Source: Combretum micranthum (Eukaryota > Streptophyta > Magnoliopsida > Myrtales > Combretaceae). Taken from it: a stretch of 64,000 bases of DNA. Below the pieces are notes generated by a model that had not been told where the DNA came from, ran no database searches, and saw only the letters and a list, made by a program, of their open reading frames with translations. The stretch is taken from assembly GCA_024138025.1 (NCBI GenBank), contig JAMXBD010000058.1:2046001-2110000 (forward strand). The letters are read 5' to 3'. Of this stretch, positions 24,160-34,868 are shown piece by piece. The position numbers and the translations under genes are program-made. Every line of letters begins with the position of its first letter. Within the stretch, counting starts at the first letter, position 1.

Positions 24160-25820
24160 TAATAGTGTAAACCCCCGAAGTTTTGTAATCGAATTAAAGG
24201 CCTAAACCCTAATCGGAAGTCAATCTGATTTCCAGAGTCAACAAAACCCTAGTTTACAGTAACCGCTTAAGTCCGGCATTTCCGTTTTCTCAAGCCCTAG
24301 AAAACGAAGTTGGAGAAGTTAGCTATAATAGTTCGTAATAGCTATAGGTTATATAAAAATATCAGATTGGAGGAATTCGAGTGTCCTTTGAACCCAATCG
24401 GACACGACTCTTGAAAAACGTGTCCGGAAACTCGGAATAGGAAAAATATTTCGAATATACCATTAGACTCGTAAAAATATAAGATTTTCAAAAATATCAA
24501 TTTCGTAATTTTTCGGTAGCTAAAAATATCAGATATCACTTTTATATCCGTATTTTGTTACTACCGACATTAAATTGTCATGTCTACTTTTACATTACAC
24601 TATTTTCTACTATTCTACACTATTCATCTATCTCTACTTTTTCTTACAACCTACTCTTACAAACCATACACATATTTATTACACATTTTCATTTCCAATA
24701 TAACTTCACATCTTTCATTTCTTACATTTAATTAATAAAATAACAAAAATTAAAATTTTCTCTTCCCCATGCATGAAAATTGCGCCAGCCCCCTCTCAAT
24801 TTCCCTCAATTTTTTTGTTTTTCATTTATTTAATTAACACAATTTATCTCCCACATTTTCCTATAAATACCCCCTCATACCTTCACTTCTTTTACACCAC
24901 TTCTACACTAAAGTTACTATACCAAAATCTCTCAAGAAGTTCTTCCTAGTTTAGCTTCTTTTAGGTAAAAATTTCTCCAAGCTTTCTTTATGTTCATCTA
25001 CTTAGTATGAGCTTAGTGTGTGTTTTCTAAAACCATGAAGGTTAAGAAGGAAACAATAGGTTTATACTTTGTTTTTGTTCATAATCACAAATTCCTTTAT
25101 GTTCCTTTATATTTCCTTTATGTTTATTACTATCTAATACATCTATATAACTATATATATTATTTAAGAGCATATAAGCTCATTGTCTTGCAATTTATTT
25201 ACTTCATTGCAATTTATTTATTTCAAGTTGTTTTTAAGACTAGTATTTTAGTCTTAGACTTGTCCTCATCAAGTCAAAACAATTTTTTTCTTTTCTTTTC
25301 GGGACTAGTCTTTTCGTAGTCCCGGGGTACCTTTATGAAGATAACGTCCCAATACTTGATTTACTTTCTTATTTGCTTAATCTTTCAAGTTATTATGTTT
25401 CTTTATATTTCTATAGTTTATGATTCATATTCATGCATGAACATAATGTTTTTGTCTCAATAAAAATAAATGAGGAAGTATTTTCATAAACTAAAGGTTC
25501 TTGTTATATAAAAGTAGGAAATAGATTTCTTAAAAACTCATGAACATATTTGGAAATGATTTTTCTTAAAACAAAAGGTTTTATAAAACTTATTTTCATC
25601 AAAGTATTATAAACTCTTTTAAAAAACATTACAAGAAACAAAAAATATCATTTTACTACTTTTAAAATTGTTGGAATCTAAGTTTAGAAAATAAAACCAC
25701 ACCTTAGGAAATTAAAGTAGTTGCAAGAAATTAATTTTAGAAAAAGAAATATTCATCTCAAATAACCCAAGAATCCTTTCAAAAGTAAAATGAATATTCC
25801 AATAAAATCTCTGATGAGGA
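24160..25820 (+). repeat. Family A core of copy 2
   Basis: Shares with 2440-640 (reversed), 48636-49858 (direct) and partly 28460-27400 (reversed) a chain of landmarks: CCTAAACCCTAATCGGAAGT near the start, a CGGACACGACTCTTGAAAAA block, AATTTTTCGGTAGCTAAAAA, the TATA box, then TCAAGTCAAAACAATTTTTT and GGGACTAGTC. No conserved reading frame runs through it. Confidence 0.6.
24861..24870 (+). promoter_or_regulatory. TATA box of family A core, copy 2
   Basis: CTATAAATAC in the context TTTTCCTATAAATACCCCC, followed by a pyrimidine-rich leader. Equivalent boxes are at 1714 (minus strand) and 49326. Confidence 0.5.
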
Positions 25821-26619
25821 TCATCAAGCATCAATGGGTCCAAAGTTCAAATCCAACGATCCATTGCAAGATATTGGAGGTCCCATGACAAGAGCTAAGG
25901 CTCAACGAATGAGGGAGGCATTGCAAGGACTTGTTATGGAGTTGCAAGAGAAGGAATTGCATTTATCCACCAATAAAAATGAGTCAAAAGTGCTTAACAT
26001 CATCAAAATAAGCTCCGGAGGGGATCTAAATGGAAAGCAAGTGAAATAGAGCAAAGAAGGAGCCAAGAAGTGTCCTGCAGGATTCATGGCTGCCGGCCAT
26101 TAATTAATGGCCGCCGGCCATTATTCCTGCTCATTGCGAATTTTGAGTCCATAACACTCAAGGCCGCCGGTCATCTTTTGTTGGCCGCCAGCCATCTTTT
26201 ATGGACGAGATTTAATGTATTTTGACGTTTTGTTTTCCTTTCTTTGGCTATTAAAACCCTTTGATGGTTATGTATCAAAAACAAGACAAATCATATGAAT
26301 GTTATTCATTCTCTTTGAGAGAAAACTCCATCTTGTTCCTTGTGAACGAATTTCCATTTGATTTTCTTGATCTAAACACTCAAGGAGGTCGACGTGATAA
26401 TTAGGTTGCGATCAACAGGTTTGTTCGAGGTCTAGTTCCATTCCATTCATTGATAATTAGGTTGCAATCAACAGGTTTGATTGAGGTCTAATTCCATCCT
26501 ACGACGACTTGTCTCAAGACGATCCTCGGGTTCCAATTCCAATAAACGATTTGGGGGTTCTAGGTTTAATATACCTAGGGTTACCTATTACAATATGATT
26601 ATCTGTGGTTGGCCCCGAG
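25821..26619 (+). mobile_element. 3' fragment of a CRM-like chromovirus
   Basis: Contains the last part of a pol frame running into an LTR with TGGCCGCCGGCCA-type blocks (26080-26205) and a TATA-like CTATTAAAAC at 26248. The same pol-end and GGC-rich LTR combination occurs in the complete CRM-like element at 49859-56767, though the two sequences are well diverged. The 5' part is missing, and the right limit is approximate. A perfect palindrome, GGCCATTAATTAATGGCC, lies at 26095-26112. Confidence 0.5.
25834..26049 (+). pseudogene. C-terminal end of chromovirus pol (fragment)
   Basis: 71 codons with GGPMTRAKAQRMREALQG. The GPMTRARAKR-like signature is found at the very C-terminus of plant chromovirus polyproteins, after integrase. 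Upstream integrase and reverse transcriptase sequence is absent. The equivalent segment in the element at 49859 lies inside the LTR (56712-56500, GPITRARAKKIQQ). Confidence 0.5.
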
Positions 26620-27027
26620 GAACCCAGTATGCAAGTATGAGCTTATGCTACTAGGAGTTTTTGAAAGAAGTTTATGTATTTTTAGTTTTGAACATAAACT
26701 TCTAGGAAAAATCTCTATAGTAGACTTATGTAGTAGTTATGTTTATTTTGTTATTAGTATAGTTGAACAAAGACTTTAAGGCGGGGGAATACCCCTAAGA
26801 TGATGTACGAACTTGTTATCGAATGAAGATCTTATGTTTATTTATTTAAGTTCATGCTTTCTTTTGCTATCTATTTAAACGTAATACCCCTGTGAGTCTC
26901 CTACTATCTTGGAAGCACGCCTTGCATATGATATCGAAGCTCCTGCGTGACTACGGATTGCCATTCATTAGCTTTAATATTATATGCGGCGGACTGTCAC
27001 GTTTAGGGTACCCTCTGGGGCATGACA
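26620..27027 (-). repeat. Family A right arm of copy 2
   Basis: Inverted partner of the first part of the left arm at 20909; about 400 bases remain outside the CRM-like fragment. It ends GGGGCATGACA on the plus strand. Confidence 0.55.
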
Positions 27028-28868
27028 AATAGTGGAGAAAAGGAGTGTTTCATTTTTGGCATCATCATCCTAAGCTTTTAAGCTTATGGAAGGTCATTTG
27101 ATGGATGAAACCTTCGTTACACTTTACCTATATCATCTATGAAGCTTTGGGAAGAAGATTGGCTTAGAAATCTTTAAAAATATGTGTGGGAGCTCATGGA
27201 AGAAGAAGGGGGCAGCTTGTTCATTGAAGAAACAATAACAATAAGAAGAAAGAAAGAGAGGAAAATGAGAGAGAAAAGACTAAGGAATGAAAGAGGGAAA
27301 GTGAGTAAATGAAGGAGCGAGAGAAAATGAGTGTTTTAATTGAATAAATGAGAGAAAAAAATAAAACAAGGCAGCCAAGAGGGAGCCATGCTGCACGTGA
27401 ACTATAGGAGAGAGAGGGGGAGAAATTTTGTTGAAATTTGACTTGAATTTGAATTGTGTAATAAATGTGTATGTGTAGCTTCTTTAAGATGGAGTGGAAT
27501 ATAATTAATTTGGTCAAAATGGAGTGAATAAAGGACAATGGCAGCCATAAAGTAGGGGAAAAATCTGCCATGAAGTATGGAATAATGTGTAGAAAGATTG
27601 AAGTGAAAAGGAAGTGATATGTGTAAGGTGTAATTGAAGGTATGGGTTGTAAAAGTACTTTCTTAATAAAATAAATTAAAATAAAATAAAATTAGAAAAT
27701 TTATTCCAAATATTTGTAGCAGATTTTTCATAATTAAAATTAATTAATTATTTGAATTATTTTAGTATTTTAACAAATATGTTACCAGTATGATCAAAAT
27801 ACGCGAATAGGGGCTATAAATGATATTTTTATAACCCGAAAAATTCTAGAAAATTATTTTATGAAAATATAAATGTTTTTCAAATATTTTTCAATTATTA
27901 AATTAATTTATTTTTTTTAGTATCGGGTCTTAAACAGAATCTGATCCCGTAAAAGCCCGAACTAACTAAATTTTAGAAAAACAAAATTTTCTATAATATA
28001 TAAAATATTTATCTAATAATATAAGGCTTTATAAGAATAATAATTTTTTTTTTGTAATGAAATAAAATGAATAGTGCAAAAGACTAATCAATTATCGATA
28101 ATAATGGAAATACGATAAAAATGTTATAACTGTAATTTTTATAACCCGAAAAATTATATAACTGATATATTTGGAAATCTTATGAAATTATGAGTCTAAC
28201 GGTACTATTGGTATATTTTTTATGTCTCTAGCCCCGGGACACGCTTTTTGAAGTCTGCATCCTAACGGGTTCAAATATATAAAAAATTTACCAATTTGAT
28301 ATTTTTAAGAAAACTTATATTACTATGAGCTATTCTACATTTTTAAACTATATCTCGGCCTCTAGGATTAGGGGCGCTAGATTGCCGGACTTAAGCTATT
28401 GTATTCCGGTTAGGGTTTTCCAGGTGATTTTTTCGGTTTAGATCCTTGCCAATTTGGAAACTGATATTTTATGTTTATACAACGTATTCACTTTGAGAAG
28501 TTTATTTTAAATTTGATTTTTGTAAGTATTTAATATCTTTTAACGTTTTCGGAATTCTTGAATTGAGTTTTATTTCCGAAGGTTAATCATTATTTACTTT
28601 CTAATAATTTGTTTTTGGGCTTTATATGACCCGATTTTATAAGTCAAAGTTAAATATGGAATTTTTCATATGTTGTGGTTTCGAATTTGAAGACCACTGC
28701 GTTCTTATTTTATTTTTAAAGATTTTCATTTTCTCTAGATTAAGAAGTTTCTGAATTCGTTCGTGTTTTTGGACTAGTTGAAATTCGGTTTTAATTTAGA
28801 GTGATTTTTAGGGTTTATTTTTGAAGTTCATCTTGAAATTATTTACTGAAATTTTCCGGGCTTACCTA

Positions 28869-28908
<40 letters not shown>

Positions 28909-30741
28909 AAGAAGAAGAAGAAAGAGAACAAGAGATAAAATCAATAAATAAATAAATATAAATATTTTTAAGATTAGTAAGCTCAAATGTTTGTTAAGTG
29001 TTGGACTTTAATAACTATTTACAAATAAATGACACTTTAGATAAATTAAAAAAATAATTAGATTACAATAATTATCCAATAGTTATTTTATATAAGTAAA
29101 CATATGAGAATGGAAAATTATAATAGTTAAATTTACAAATAATGCGACTTCTAAAAATAACTAAATAATAATATGAAGTAAGATCAATAGAAACAGATGA
29201 AACTAAATGAAAAAAAATAAATATTAGTTACCATATAGTGGTTAAACTAACGAACAATATAAGAAAAATAATAATGATGATGATAATAAAATACTAAGTT
29301 ATTAAATACAAATTCTATAATTACCAATAAAAATAAAATATTTCAATATCAAGACAAGCAAAATAAAAATAAATATTAAATAATGAAAATCTGTTATTAT
29401 AGGATCCTTAACCTAAAAGATCAATATAGGTAATAGAAATTAAATCAAATACCAATAGAGGACACTTAGGCACTCATAGGAGTATAGTTATATAATATAT
29501 GTTTTATTGATGAATATTTCTATTCAACTCAATCGGTGGTCTTGATATTGTTGAAAACTTTCCAGTTGACTATTACAATTAGATAAAATGAGCAGGTGAG
29601 TAACATAGATCTATTATATTGTTTGTGCTTATAACTAGTGGCATATGTAATGTAAAGATAATAATATGTTGTTGTGGAAAGCTATTGAGTATGTGTTATG
29701 AGTTGATTGTTTAGTTGACAAACCAAGATAATAAAAGTGCTAATATAGATTGTTTGATGATTTGAGAAAAGGCATGATATATGTTTGTGTGTAATGTCTT
29801 ATCACCATAAGCCTAATTAAGAATTATTGGCCCCATAAATAAAATGATCATGCATTACACGGACTGTATTGTTGCATAATTTAAAAGTATGATAGCTTGC
29901 TACGTATTAATATTTCAGTTCTCTATTAATCCTTCGTTTTTCTAAAACGTTAGTTCTTCCAAAGTTTTCTTTGTTCCATCGGTCCTACGGGACCTAAGTG
30001 GCAACGAAGGATGCCGCCTATAGTATCGCTTTGAAATGATTAATATTTAGGGAGTTTCTAAGATATGATGCAGGAAATGGTCAATTAAAATACTTAAAAT
30101 TAAAGTGATAATCCTAAAATGAGAAATTGTTGATTTTTCTTTGTACTTAGTCTTTCCTAGGCAGATGAGTCATTGAGTAATTGTTCTTCAACCTAAAAAG
30201 TAGGTGTAAATCTTTTTCATGTTTGGGTTGTAGATTATCCAAGCTTGTATCTGTGTATATGCTTGATTGTTGTATCACATATGATTTCCTCATAAACTTA
30301 CTTGATGTGTAATGTGTCTAGTTATTCAATGAGCCCATGGTTTCACTCATACTCCTAAACACCTTTAAAGTTAATACTACGACCCTAGCTTTTTACTTCT
30401 AGGAGCATGACTCTGGTAAGAATTAAAAGCTGAGAGATTATGGAATATTGGGATAAGTTATTTTACTTTTATTTCCTAGTTGTTATTTAGCAGTATTCGA
30501 AATATCATTCTATGTATTTTGAAGACTCATAGAATAGGAATTTGGTCTATAATATTATGTTACTCCAGACTTATGATAACGGTTATTTTACTAATTTATG
30601 GCTTATATGTATTTATCATTTCTTATCGATGCAACTAAAAGATCCGTTTGTTTGAAAGTATATCATTCTCTAGTGGTAAACTGGTAATAGCATATATGAG
30701 TGGGATGTATACTACTACTAAAGCATCATCGAGGAGTGACA
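27028..30741 (-). mobile_element. Family B-armed repeat with A-type core
   Basis: On the minus strand from 30741 it begins TGTCACTCCTCGATGATGCT. The arm (to about 29580) is family B: it shares with 17691-16480 a GGATCTTTTAGTTGC-like word and on the plus strand GCAGGTGAGTAAC. The core (28460-27400) matches family A, including CCCCGGGACACGCTTTTTGA near 28233 and a TAACCCGAAAAATT block, which occurs twice (27832 and 28141). The left end is cut at the family A terminus at 27027. No coding capacity. Confidence 0.5.
28875..28921. repeat. (AT)n(AGA)n microsatellite
   Basis: About 16 AT units followed by about five GAA/AGA units, between core and arm of the family B copy. Confidence 0.95.
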
Positions 30742-32785
30742 TCTAATATCCATTAAAAATTAAAAATTATGTGTGTGGTTTATTATAAGGAAAAGGTATG
30801 TAATAGAAAGTTATGCTTTTAAAACTATTACCTAAGTCATCTATTTTTATCAACAACATATTTTAAGAAGCATTGTGTATTAGTGTCTTGTCATTCGGTT
30901 ACAATTCATAACAAAATCTCGATATGTCTATCATATTTTGATATGAATATTGGCTGTGCTAAGAGATTGAGTAAAAGACCAAAATATTTGGAGGACTATT
31001 ATAGAGGGTGGACTTATACAATATTTCAAATGAGAAGTCTATAAGTTTTATGTGAGCGTATTAGGAGTCACTTAATGAGAGAATAAGAATAAAGGGCCCA
31101 TGATAAAAGTAAAGGAGCCATAGCAACAAATTACATCAATAGTTTATAATAGCCATAGATGAGATAACAAATAACAGTTGTTGCATCACCTAATAGGAGA
31201 AAAAGAAATATAAAAGGGAAAGGAGAATGGAAAAGGGGCACCTAAATTCTTGTCTTCTCAATCTTAAGAATAGAGTTAATTGGATCCTTGAATTCCAAGA
31301 TTGAGATCAAGAAACCTTAAAGCAACTAGAAAGGAAATTACATATCTTTTTGTGGCTGCCTTAGCATGCACAACAAGGTTTTTGGTTCTTTTGTTTTGAA
31401 GTGGGGTTTGTATTAGAATTGTGTGGCTCAGGATTATTGTTCCAATACAAGGTTGTACTGTGTTTTGTATCTTGTCATGCTAACGAATAAAGAAGTGAAT
31501 TTATGGGCCGCCCTTAAGCTAGACCCTATTATAGTTCTTTCTAAAATGGTTTTAAGAGATTAAATAACTTGAAAATGATTTCTCTCTATGCTATAATTTT
31601 CAAAGCTTTCTCCATTGTTTAAAGTAAGATAGAAGAACACTTCTTTTGTTGTGGCTACATCTAAAAGGACCAAGCATAAAGCATTCCCCACTAATTTTAC
31701 TCTAGGTTATTTACGCCCACACTTCAAGTCATAGTATATAAAAAGACTTTCCTTTCATACATTACCAAACATAGGAAACCAAAGAGAAAGATTAGACATA
31801 AATCACATGGGATTATGATAATTTTAAGCACTCGTACCATAATATTTAGACTTTTTTACGTTTAAAGTTTTTTTTTATCATTTATTACTTCTATGTTGAA
31901 ATAAAGCTCAATTTAATATCTCACACACTTTAATAGACATTTTCTTGAGTTAAAATGGAATCCATATGTCAATTTTTTTTTATACCATCAACCACATGAA
32001 GAGTCTTATCCACTAGGGTATTTAAAATTACAAAAAAAAAAAATGTCTTTCTCTTAACAAAAGAAATTAAAACACAAATTCATTTATTGCATTTTATCAC
32101 TTTTAATGTTCCTAAAAGGGTTAAAAGAATTAAAATAAAAAGAAAAACTAGTAAGAATTGTATAAGTAAAGTGAAAAAAGAAACGTAGGAGATATAAGGT
32201 GTGTATGGCTCATTAACTTCATATTGGCTTAACACCAGGTTGGTGTGTATTTGAATCTAGGTTGTTCCGAGAAAGAATGTGGAAAAAAAATGATGAAGAC
32301 ATAACTACTCATATATAAATTATATAGATCGAATACACATAAGAATACAAACAATCCAAACTAATTAATAAAATATTGGGTTTGATCCAAAATATGCAAA
32401 TTATGAAAGTTAAAACCAACATTTTATCTTGCTTAATATCAATAATTTATCAAATTGATATGATGCAAAATCAATAAATTAATTTATTATGAACTGTAAT
32501 TTAATAGATATTCATACAAAACCATGTTACACACAAGTGTGAAAGTTTATTCATATAGTTGGTCACCATGTGATGGGTAAATTAAAGAAGAAAGATTTTG
32601 AATTTCATAAGGAAGAAACAAATGCAAAAAAGAGACATGCTATTGTTTACTTGGCTATATAAAGGCTCAATAAATTTCATAGTTGTGATTTTAAATAAGT
32701 ATTGACACAGCAATGACACATTCAATAACATCAAATATCGTATAACTAAAAGACTATCCAAGCACTTGATATAATCAAAATGCTA
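30742..32785. other. Unassigned stretch, no gene seen
   Basis: No recognisable protein-coding segment. About 31240-31560 is less AT-rich but has no open frame of interest. About 32200-32290 has a weak tRNA-like look (see findings). It is probably old repeat sequence. Confidence 0.4.
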
Positions 32786-33552
32786 TGACACAATAAACGA
32801 ACCCTAGGTATAGAAAACCTAAGACCCAAACAATTCACTAATAGGATTTAACCCTAGGATCATCTTAAAATGAGTAAACAACAACTCGACCATAATTGAA
32901 CTAGTCAATTGGAACCAAAGTTATCAAAAGAAGCAATAGGAACCTGACCCCAATCACACCTATCGATTGGAACCACAATTATCATAAACGAAACTTGACC
33001 CTAATTAAACTTGTTAATTAGAATTGGAGTTATCAAGTATTTAGTTCTTATCACAAAAACCAAAAGAAAGCTCTCACAAATGAGAAAACTCTCAAAGAAA
33101 TTTCTATTCATTCAAGTTATCATATGAAAAGTATCCATACATGGGTTCACATAAGCTTCACAAATAGCTTAGAAAAGCAACAAACAAAGAAAATTAAAAG
33201 AAATTCGAAAAGACAAGTCGGACTAGATAAGGTCGGCTATAAATTGACGACTTATATGGTCAAGGCCAGTGGCCTATAGTGCCAAAGCTGGCAGCTTTGA
33301 AGGTAGCTTTAATAATTTTGATTCTATGAACTTTTAGTACTGATGCAAAGTCGGCAGTATAGACATAAAAGGCTGGTGGCATACAGAAAAATTTTTCAAA
33401 GCCAACTATTCTCGAAGCAAAGCTGGTTGTGTAGGACTTCATGACTTGATTTGATCTATTTACTTTTTTCTCTTTCTTTCATTGATTCTTAAAGCTCCAA
33501 CACACTTTGAAAGGCTTTGATCTCCCATGACGACGACCTCTGATTCCTACCA
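32786..33552 (-). repeat. 3' LTR of the CRM-like derivative
   Basis: Boundaries TG...CA on the minus strand: TGGTAGGAATC at 33552 and TTATTGTGTCA at 32786. A purine-rich tract, GAAGGAGGGAA, lies just upstream (33553-33563). The GGC-rich block (33250-33440) precedes a TATA-like TTTATAGCC at 33235-33245 in LTR orientation. Confidence 0.55.
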
Positions 33553-33603
33553 TTCCCTCCTTCTTTAAGAAGATTCGTCCTCGAATCTTTACCATCCTTG
33601 CAA

Positions 33604-34104
33604 TCAATGGGAATGGCTCATCTCATCTTGGATGTAAATTAGAATGTCGTTGTTTTGGGAATCTCGTCTTATGCATATGCAACCAATCTCCTGATTCAAG
33701 TGCAATTTTCTTTTCAACAAGTAAGGAAGGAAAGTCTTGAGGGATTGTTCCATCTGGAATTTTCTTGAATTGCTGCAACAAGGAAACATCTACACTACAT
33801 AATTGCATAGTTAGTAAATTCAATGGTGGCTAACTCCAACTTCTTCTCCTCAGAAAATTTCAAATACTAGCTCCACCTTTCTTTCCCATTCCAAGTACAA
33901 TTTTGGATCATTCTTTCCTTGAAAGATAGGGATTTTCAACTTAACACTACTCAAATTACTGTCTCGCTTATGAACAACTCTTTTACCCATTCGAACACCA
34001 CTCACAACAGAATCAAATTCCTTATACTCCTCCTCCTCATCCATATGCCTTCTAGAAGATTTAGGCTTGGATGGAAATTTAAGATCATCTGATCTTCTAT
34101 TCAA
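33604..34104 (-). pseudogene. gag start fused to integrase end (remnant)
   Basis: From 34104 down, the gag part contains KLKIPIFQGKNDPKLYLEWE followed by RKVELVFE, then, after a stop, FSEEKKLELATIEFTNYAI. This parallels the gag of the element at 49859 (KLKIPIFQGKSDP, FSEEKKVKLAVTQF). It then switches to sequence like the integrase C-terminus of CRM-like elements (GDWLHMHKTRFPKQRHSNL; compare HMRKxRFPxQRxSKL in the family). Frames change at the join. This is a natural internal deletion, not a gene. Confidence 0.6.
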
Positions 34105-34309
34105 CTATGCAAATTGATCTTGTATGGATTTCATGAACAATTTCATATCATTTCCAATATTTCCTCCATTACTACTTTTTTTTTTTAGATTTCTTTCTTC
34201 TTCAAACAAATCTTAATCAAACCCTAAAATCACAATTTCTTTTTTCCAAATAATATCAAACCAAACAAATAAAATAAAGGATAGGATTACCCAATTCAAG
34301 AAGCCAAAA

Positions 34310-34323
34310 GCTCTTATACTAAA
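34310..34323 (-). other. Degenerate initiator-tRNA-Met primer site
   Basis: Minus strand TTTAGTATAAGAGC directly after the LTR end, against TTTGGTATCAGAGC in the element at 49859. Two substitutions in the core. Confidence 0.55.
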
Positions 34324-34710
34324 TGACGTGATAACGCGAACCCTAGGTATAGAAAACCTAAGATCTAAACGATTTGCTAATGGAATTCAACCCTACGATT
34401 GTCTTGAAATGAGTAAAAGCAACTCGACACCAATTGAACCAAAGTTATGAATTATAGTTATCACAAACGGAACTCGACCTTAATTAAACTTATTAATTAG
34501 AACCATAGCTATGAAGGATTTAGTTCTTATCACAAGAACCAAAAGAAAGCTCTCAGAAGTGAGAATACTCTCAATGAGATTTATATTCATTCAACTTATC
34601 ATATGAAAAGTATACATACATAGTTTCATATAGGATTCACAAATAGCCTTGGAAAAGCAACAAACAAAGAAAATTAAAAGAAATTTGAAAAGACAAGTCA
34701 TATTAGATAT
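34324..34710 (-). repeat. 5' LTR of the CRM-like derivative, truncated
   Basis: Matches the 3' LTR from its inner end up to GACAAGTC...TTAGATA, where the family A terminus at 34711 interrupts it. Confidence 0.6.
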
Positions 34711-34868
34711 TGTCACGCCCCAAATGGTATCCTAAACGTGGCAGTCCACCACATACGGTATTAAAACTTAAGAATGACTTCCCGAAGTAATGCAAAAGCT
34801 TCAACACCATATGTAAGGTGTCTATCATAGCAATAGAAGACTCCGATGGGATGTGTAGTTCGAGATAG
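34711..34868 (+). repeat. Family A outer arm, first 158 bases
   Basis: Begins TGTCACGCCCCAAATGGTAT and continues through AAACGTGGCAGTCCACCAC and AAGAATGACTTCC. Cut at 34869 by the Athila-like element. The rest of this copy is probably the core at 48636 onward. Confidence 0.65.

Larger units (their letters stand above)
20909..27027 (+). mobile_element. Family A long-inverted-arm repeat, copy 2
   Basis: The left end reads TATCACGTCCCGAAGGGTAC. The right end, on the minus strand from 27027, reads TGTCATGCCCCAGAGGGTAC. The two ends stay alike for more than 100 bases (for example AGTCCGCCGTATACAATATTAAAG against AGTCCGCCGCATATAATATTAAAG, shortened here to their shared words AGTCCGCCG and AATATTAAAG). 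Left arm about 20909-22280, core with TATA box 24160-25820, CRM-like fragment 25821-26619, right arm 26620-27027. The 5-base flanks (TATAT and AATAG) do not match, so either a target duplication has decayed or the right arm belongs to another insertion. Confidence 0.5.
32786..34710 (-). mobile_element. Deletion derivative of a CRM-like chromovirus
   Basis: Minus-strand element with 3' LTR 32786-33552, a short interior of about 770 bases, and 5' LTR from 34324, cut at 34710 by a family A terminus. The LTRs share long stretches (for example GAACCCTAGGTATAGAAAAC at 32799 and 34338). The interior keeps a primer-site relic, the start of gag and the end of integrase, and lacks protease, most of reverse transcriptase, RNase H and the integrase catalytic core. 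It could only move with proteins from a relative such as the element at 49859. Confidence 0.65.

Noticed and set aside
25020..25319. Hydrophobic 99-codon open frame resembling a membrane protein
   Set aside because: Lies in the family A core; its reversed counterpart at 1143-1397 is not in a conserved frame. T-rich DNA gives Phe/Leu/Tyr codons by chance.
20909..27027. Reading the TGTCACGCCCC ends as ordinary LTR starts of a retrotransposon
   Set aside because: Considered seriously, as TG...CA ends fit. Not adopted because the far ends are inverted, not direct, in two copies, and no primer site or polypurine tract adjoins them. It remains an open alternative.
27221..27571. 116-codon Ser/Leu/Phe-rich minus-strand frame
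   Set aside because: Purine-rich low-complexity strand in a repeat core; no domain and no conservation between copies.
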